Position numbers and translations under genes: made by a program. Below, in pieces: positions 61,401-64,000 of a stretch of DNA of 64,000 nt. The first letter of the stretch is position 1. The number at the start of each line of letters is the position of its first letter. The stretch comes from Tubiluchus corallicola (Eukaryota > Priapulida > Priapulimorpha > Priapulimorphida > Tubiluchidae), in the NCBI GenBank assembly GCA_030141605.1, contig JAQGDQ010002372.1, positions 496,001 through 560,000 of the forward strand. The letters run 5' to 3'. A model generated the notes under the pieces. It was not told where the DNA came from and did no database searches. It saw only the letters and a program-made list of their open reading frames with translations.

Positions 61401-63597
61401 GTTATTGAGTTACCCATTCGGCGAAAGCAGCTGGATTTTATCACTAGAAATGCACGAAATAAATTGGTTTAGTTCAATTTTGACTATTATCGCGTTTACT
61501 CATTTTTCTCGAAAGCACCTGAATTTTATTACTTGTAATGCAACTAATTTGCTGCTGCTTCAAACTCAGCAGCTTGGTCAGTCAGAGGGCATCATTTGCG
61601 ATAAATTTTAAATAATAAATACAACTAACGTTTTATTTTAATCATTACTATTGAGCGAGTAAGGTTTCCAATCTACTTAGGTAAATTGCCTACATATAGT
61701 ATTCTATTCTGTCTACCGCAACTAACACATGATGAGAGTACTATTGTTGTTTTAGTTATGTAGACAAGCTGAGTAACTGTTTTCAAGTGATTAAGCTTGT
61801 TTTCAGAAAAAAGTATCAAAAAGTAGGCCTACCTGAAACTTTAAATGTTCTCTCACGGTAAGCATACCAAGAAAGAGATCGTCTTGCTGGACATAGGCTG
61901 AAATAGATCGTATGCCAGGTCCAAGAAAATGGCCATTTATTTTCACCGTACCATGCAGAGTAAACGCACTAGTGTGCCTGTGCGTAAGCACATTTAATAG
62001 TGTACTTTTCCCAGAACCACTGAAATTTAGATTTACACTTATTTATTACATCTTAATGCAAAGAACAATACACATTTAATTTAGTCTAATACACATTTAC
62101 ATTTAACATGTAACATGTGATTATGTACCATGTGCAATAAAACAAAATAATAGCGACAGTATTATATCGACAATCGGATTGCCCGTCCCACTACCACGCG
62201 TGACGAGTAGCACAACTGTTTATATTTACGAAGTATGGATTCGCAGTAGCCAACTAATCCGACTTTAAGGATGCAGCTCCCGATATCGCGTACGAAACAA
62301 TAGAAGCTAAGCTACTGATGATTGTTGGCAATACAATAAAAATCAATTTACAATTATTATATTCACATTAGGCAAAAAGACTGAAGCTCTATTTATTTGT
62401 AAATTTACAATTAAATAAAAACCACTTGCAAATTTAGTTAATAACTGTATTATAAGTCCAACACTTGAAAATTTTTAGTTGATTTGTTGCAAATTCTAAT
62501 AAAATTACATTATCGTCAACAGATAGATCTCTGTAAGTTTTACTCTTCTTAAATTGAATTATTCATCTGTGCATAGGCTTATAACTTTGGTGAAGTATTA
62601 TTCATATATGATTATACCTTGAAGACCACGATGACGACGACGACAAAATGATGATGATGTCAAGTGATGACGAAGATAATAACGATGATGATGTCGGTGA
62701 CAACAATGATAACGACAATGACGACAATGTTTTGACAGGGATGATGAAGAGATGAAGACAGTAACAGCGATGATTACTTTGAAAAAAACTGCAATCATAA
62801 AGAAAATGATAAAGATTACCTGGCTCCCATAATGGCTAGCAGAGTTCCACCTTCTACATATCCAGTAACTATAACATGATAATACTACGTTTCATAAACT
62901 TGACTGTACAGTTTGTTAATTTTACGCCCTCACATTCTGTTTAAGTAGATATCTGTTTGGTTTAGATTATGTTTATGAAAATTGTGTTGTCAATTTACGT
63001 ATGTAGTTTAATTGGTCAAATTCGTTATATCATCTTTCAAAGAATTACTAATTTATTTTTTATTTTAACGCACTAATAAATTAGGTTAATAGTACTGTTT
63101 TAAATTTTTAGGCACCTGACAATGCTGTCGAAATGTTGTGTTCAAACCTTAGTTACTAGTAAAAGCATTTAGTAATGGGGTTTTACATACTTAAGTATTG
63201 TGGTGTAATCTTGCGGTTTTAAGCAAACTATTCGCACTAATTTCTCTCCTTTCAAACATAAACTTAACAGAAATAATCGTGTTCGCTACACTGTTTTGCT
63301 TATTCAATTATTGCTTCACATTGCTTTTCATCTAAGGAAGAATAATTGTCTATAAAAATGAAGAGCTACATTTGGTTGGTAGCTGAAAAGCATCAATTAT
63401 GGTGCTGTGATAAGAAGAAAGAAAACTCACTGTCATTCTTGTCCTACATAAATAAACTTACACAAAATAAACATCAAAACAATAATACCATTTCGAAGAA
63501 CATGCTTCGCGTGTGTCCGTTTTCGTTGGTAACCCATATTTGAGTTGTGACTTTCATGATGTGTCCATACATTTATTTCCTCCCAAGTTAAGGTAAT
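48175..63597 (-). CDS. ABCG: ABCG half-transporter, White subfamily (5' end outside the window)
   Basis: Eighteen exons on the - strand: 63597-63489, 62868-62820, 62019-61833, 61113-61042, 60642-60544, 59761-59595, 59154-58980, 58444-58355, 58211-58183, 57893-57788, 56794-56663, 56229-56137, 51395-51338, 50775-50698, 49936-49831, 49142-49042, 48930-48860 and 48276-48175. They sum to 1824 bases (607 codons plus stop), with phase agreeing at every junction. Order is ATPase domain then membrane domain, as in ABCG proteins. Phrases such as [14 protein letters not shown]-x-x-x-LAV-x-P, RDKI...KICDAF and INQW recall insect White, which pairs with a second half-transporter to move pigment precursors or guanine/tryptophan-type substrates. 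The partner and substrate here are unknown. The start codon exon was not found. Confidence 0.93.
52030..54368 (-). pseudogene. Decayed LINE (Jockey/I-like) inside an ABCG intron
   Basis: Same strand as the host gene. 54368-54165 has CCHC zinc knuckles ([27 protein letters not shown]), typical of ORF1. 53856-53487 has endonuclease motifs ([31 protein letters not shown]). Around 53080-52900 is the linker [17 protein letters not shown]. 52690-52420 resembles the post-RT region ([13 protein letters not shown]), and 52230-52030 the C-terminal [19 protein letters not shown]-type segment. The RT core with its catalytic YADD is deleted, and frameshifts and stops separate the blocks, so it is inactive. 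Confidence 0.8.
54432..55037 (+). pseudogene. Second LINE remnant: RT palm/thumb and C-terminal fragments
   Basis: A 201-codon open frame with [21 protein letters not shown] (a degenerate form of the AFD-x-V-x-H-x-x-L RT box), then a jump to [21 protein letters not shown], which resembles the YLG-x-x-I-x-x-D region after the RT core. The polymerase YADD segment is missing between them, so this is an internally deleted copy that happens to stay open. It runs opposite to the neighbouring LINE and to the host ABCG gene. The starting Met is not meaningful. Confidence 0.65.
58980..63597 (-). CDS. ABCG exons 1-7 in window: nucleotide-binding domain
   Basis: Numbering from the first residue in the window ([10 protein letters not shown]). 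The Walker A is GASGSGKST (51-59), split by an intron inside the Ser53 codon. The Q-loop is YVQQDD (95-100), the ABC signature ISGGEKK (159-165), the Walker B LMFCDE (179-184), the D-loop SGLD (187-190) and the switch His216 in TIHQP. All catalytic residues are intact, so the domain should bind and hydrolyse ATP. The linker [15 protein letters not shown] leads to the conserved [12 protein letters not shown] segment. About 100 N-terminal residues usual for the family are missing from the window. Confidence 0.93.
62620..62770 (-). repeat. Impure GAT/GAC trinucleotide tract in an ABCG intron
   Basis: Runs of GATGAC, GATGATGAT and GACAACAAT continue for about 150 bases immediately before the 62868-62820 exon in + coordinates, that is just downstream of its donor. 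It looks like a decayed trinucleotide microsatellite. Confidence 0.75.
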
Positions 63598-64000
63598 CTG
63601 AAAAAGTTGGACGTCGGATTAAGAGTGCACAAAATGAAACGTAACTAACTGACACGAAAAGGGCCGGTTTATGAAATGTACGTAGTTTGTACTACTGTGC
63701 CTAGTTTGTGTTAGGTTTGAAGCCCCAAACACTGCAGCATTTCCTGCATTTCATCCACTCGGAAAGCTTCTTCTACAACTGATAATAATTTTGCTTATCA
63801 CTCCTAAAGTCCTCTATCTCTCTGAAGGTTTAGCTTACTTAACTGAAAAGCTAGGCGATTGTAACTAACATATTTTTAGGGATGCCATTAATAGCCTCAA
63901 AAAGAATTTTTGTAGAGGCCATTGTGGCTAATTAGCTAACCGGCAAATCGTTTCTAGCAGCAGATTTTTTATCTATTATCATCAACCTGCTATTAGACTA
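63598..64000. other. Upstream of the first visible ABCG exon; start exon not found
   Basis: The acceptor TTTTTCAG at 63605-63598 shows that at least one more exon lies to the right. On the - strand a short frame MASTKILFEAINGIPKNML begins at 63922, and VEEAFRVDEMQEMLQCLGLQ is open near 63780. Neither has a convincing donor in the phase 0 needed, so neither is called. Confidence 0.4.

Noticed and set aside
63700-63925. First exon of the ABCG gene (MASTKILFEA... or VEEAFRVDEM...)
   Set aside because: No convincing donor in phase 0 and no similarity to White N-termini; the start more likely lies beyond the window.

Overview
This window is from an AT-rich, intron-rich animal genome. It has spliced class A GPCR and ABCG genes, long introns, several decayed LINE and Ty3/Gypsy elements, abundant microsatellites and consensus AATAAA signals. 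Nothing fixes the lineage. A White-type ABCG transporter, a pentraxin-like domain and Gypsy/LINE debris fit a marine or aquatic invertebrate, but that is inference.

Layout. 0-2.5 kb: two unrelated LINE remnants meeting head to head. 2.5-5.2 kb (+): two short exons that look like the C-terminal half of a pentraxin domain, with a Gypsy gag-like remnant on the opposite strand between them. 5.3-6.4 kb: simple repeats. 7.56-11.14 kb (+): a decayed Ty3/Gypsy pol. It lacks its 5' part and carries a deletion, a frameshift and three in-frame stops. About 1.8 kb after it comes an orphan LTR-like block (12.94-13.37 kb). 16.48-17.90 kb: a 47-bp minisatellite of about 30 units. About 18.9-19.1 kb (-): a weak candidate terminal exon. 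21.17-21.84 kb: a probable non-autonomous DNA transposon with inverted ends.

24.25-41.86 kb (+): a three-exon orphan GPCR gene (632 aa) with a 14.8-kb first intron and a long, tyrosine-motif-rich cytoplasmic tail. 43.9-46.1 kb: an (AGT)n tract, a recent 3 x 122-bp tandem repeat with a perfect hairpin in each unit, and a pyrimidine tract.

48.18-63.60 kb (-): eighteen exons of a White-subfamily ABCG half-transporter, in frame throughout (607 codons plus stop). Its first exon or exons are missing and probably lie beyond the right edge. One intron holds two more LINE remnants, and one intron appears to be of the GC-AG type.

The two real multi-exon genes are convergent: the GPCR reads + and ends near 41.9 kb, the transporter reads - and ends near 48.1 kb. 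About 6 kb of repeat-rich DNA separates them. I see no sign that they work together. I found no convincing tRNA, rRNA or CRISPR. All exon boundaries were deduced by hand from splice consensus, phase and protein-family similarity.
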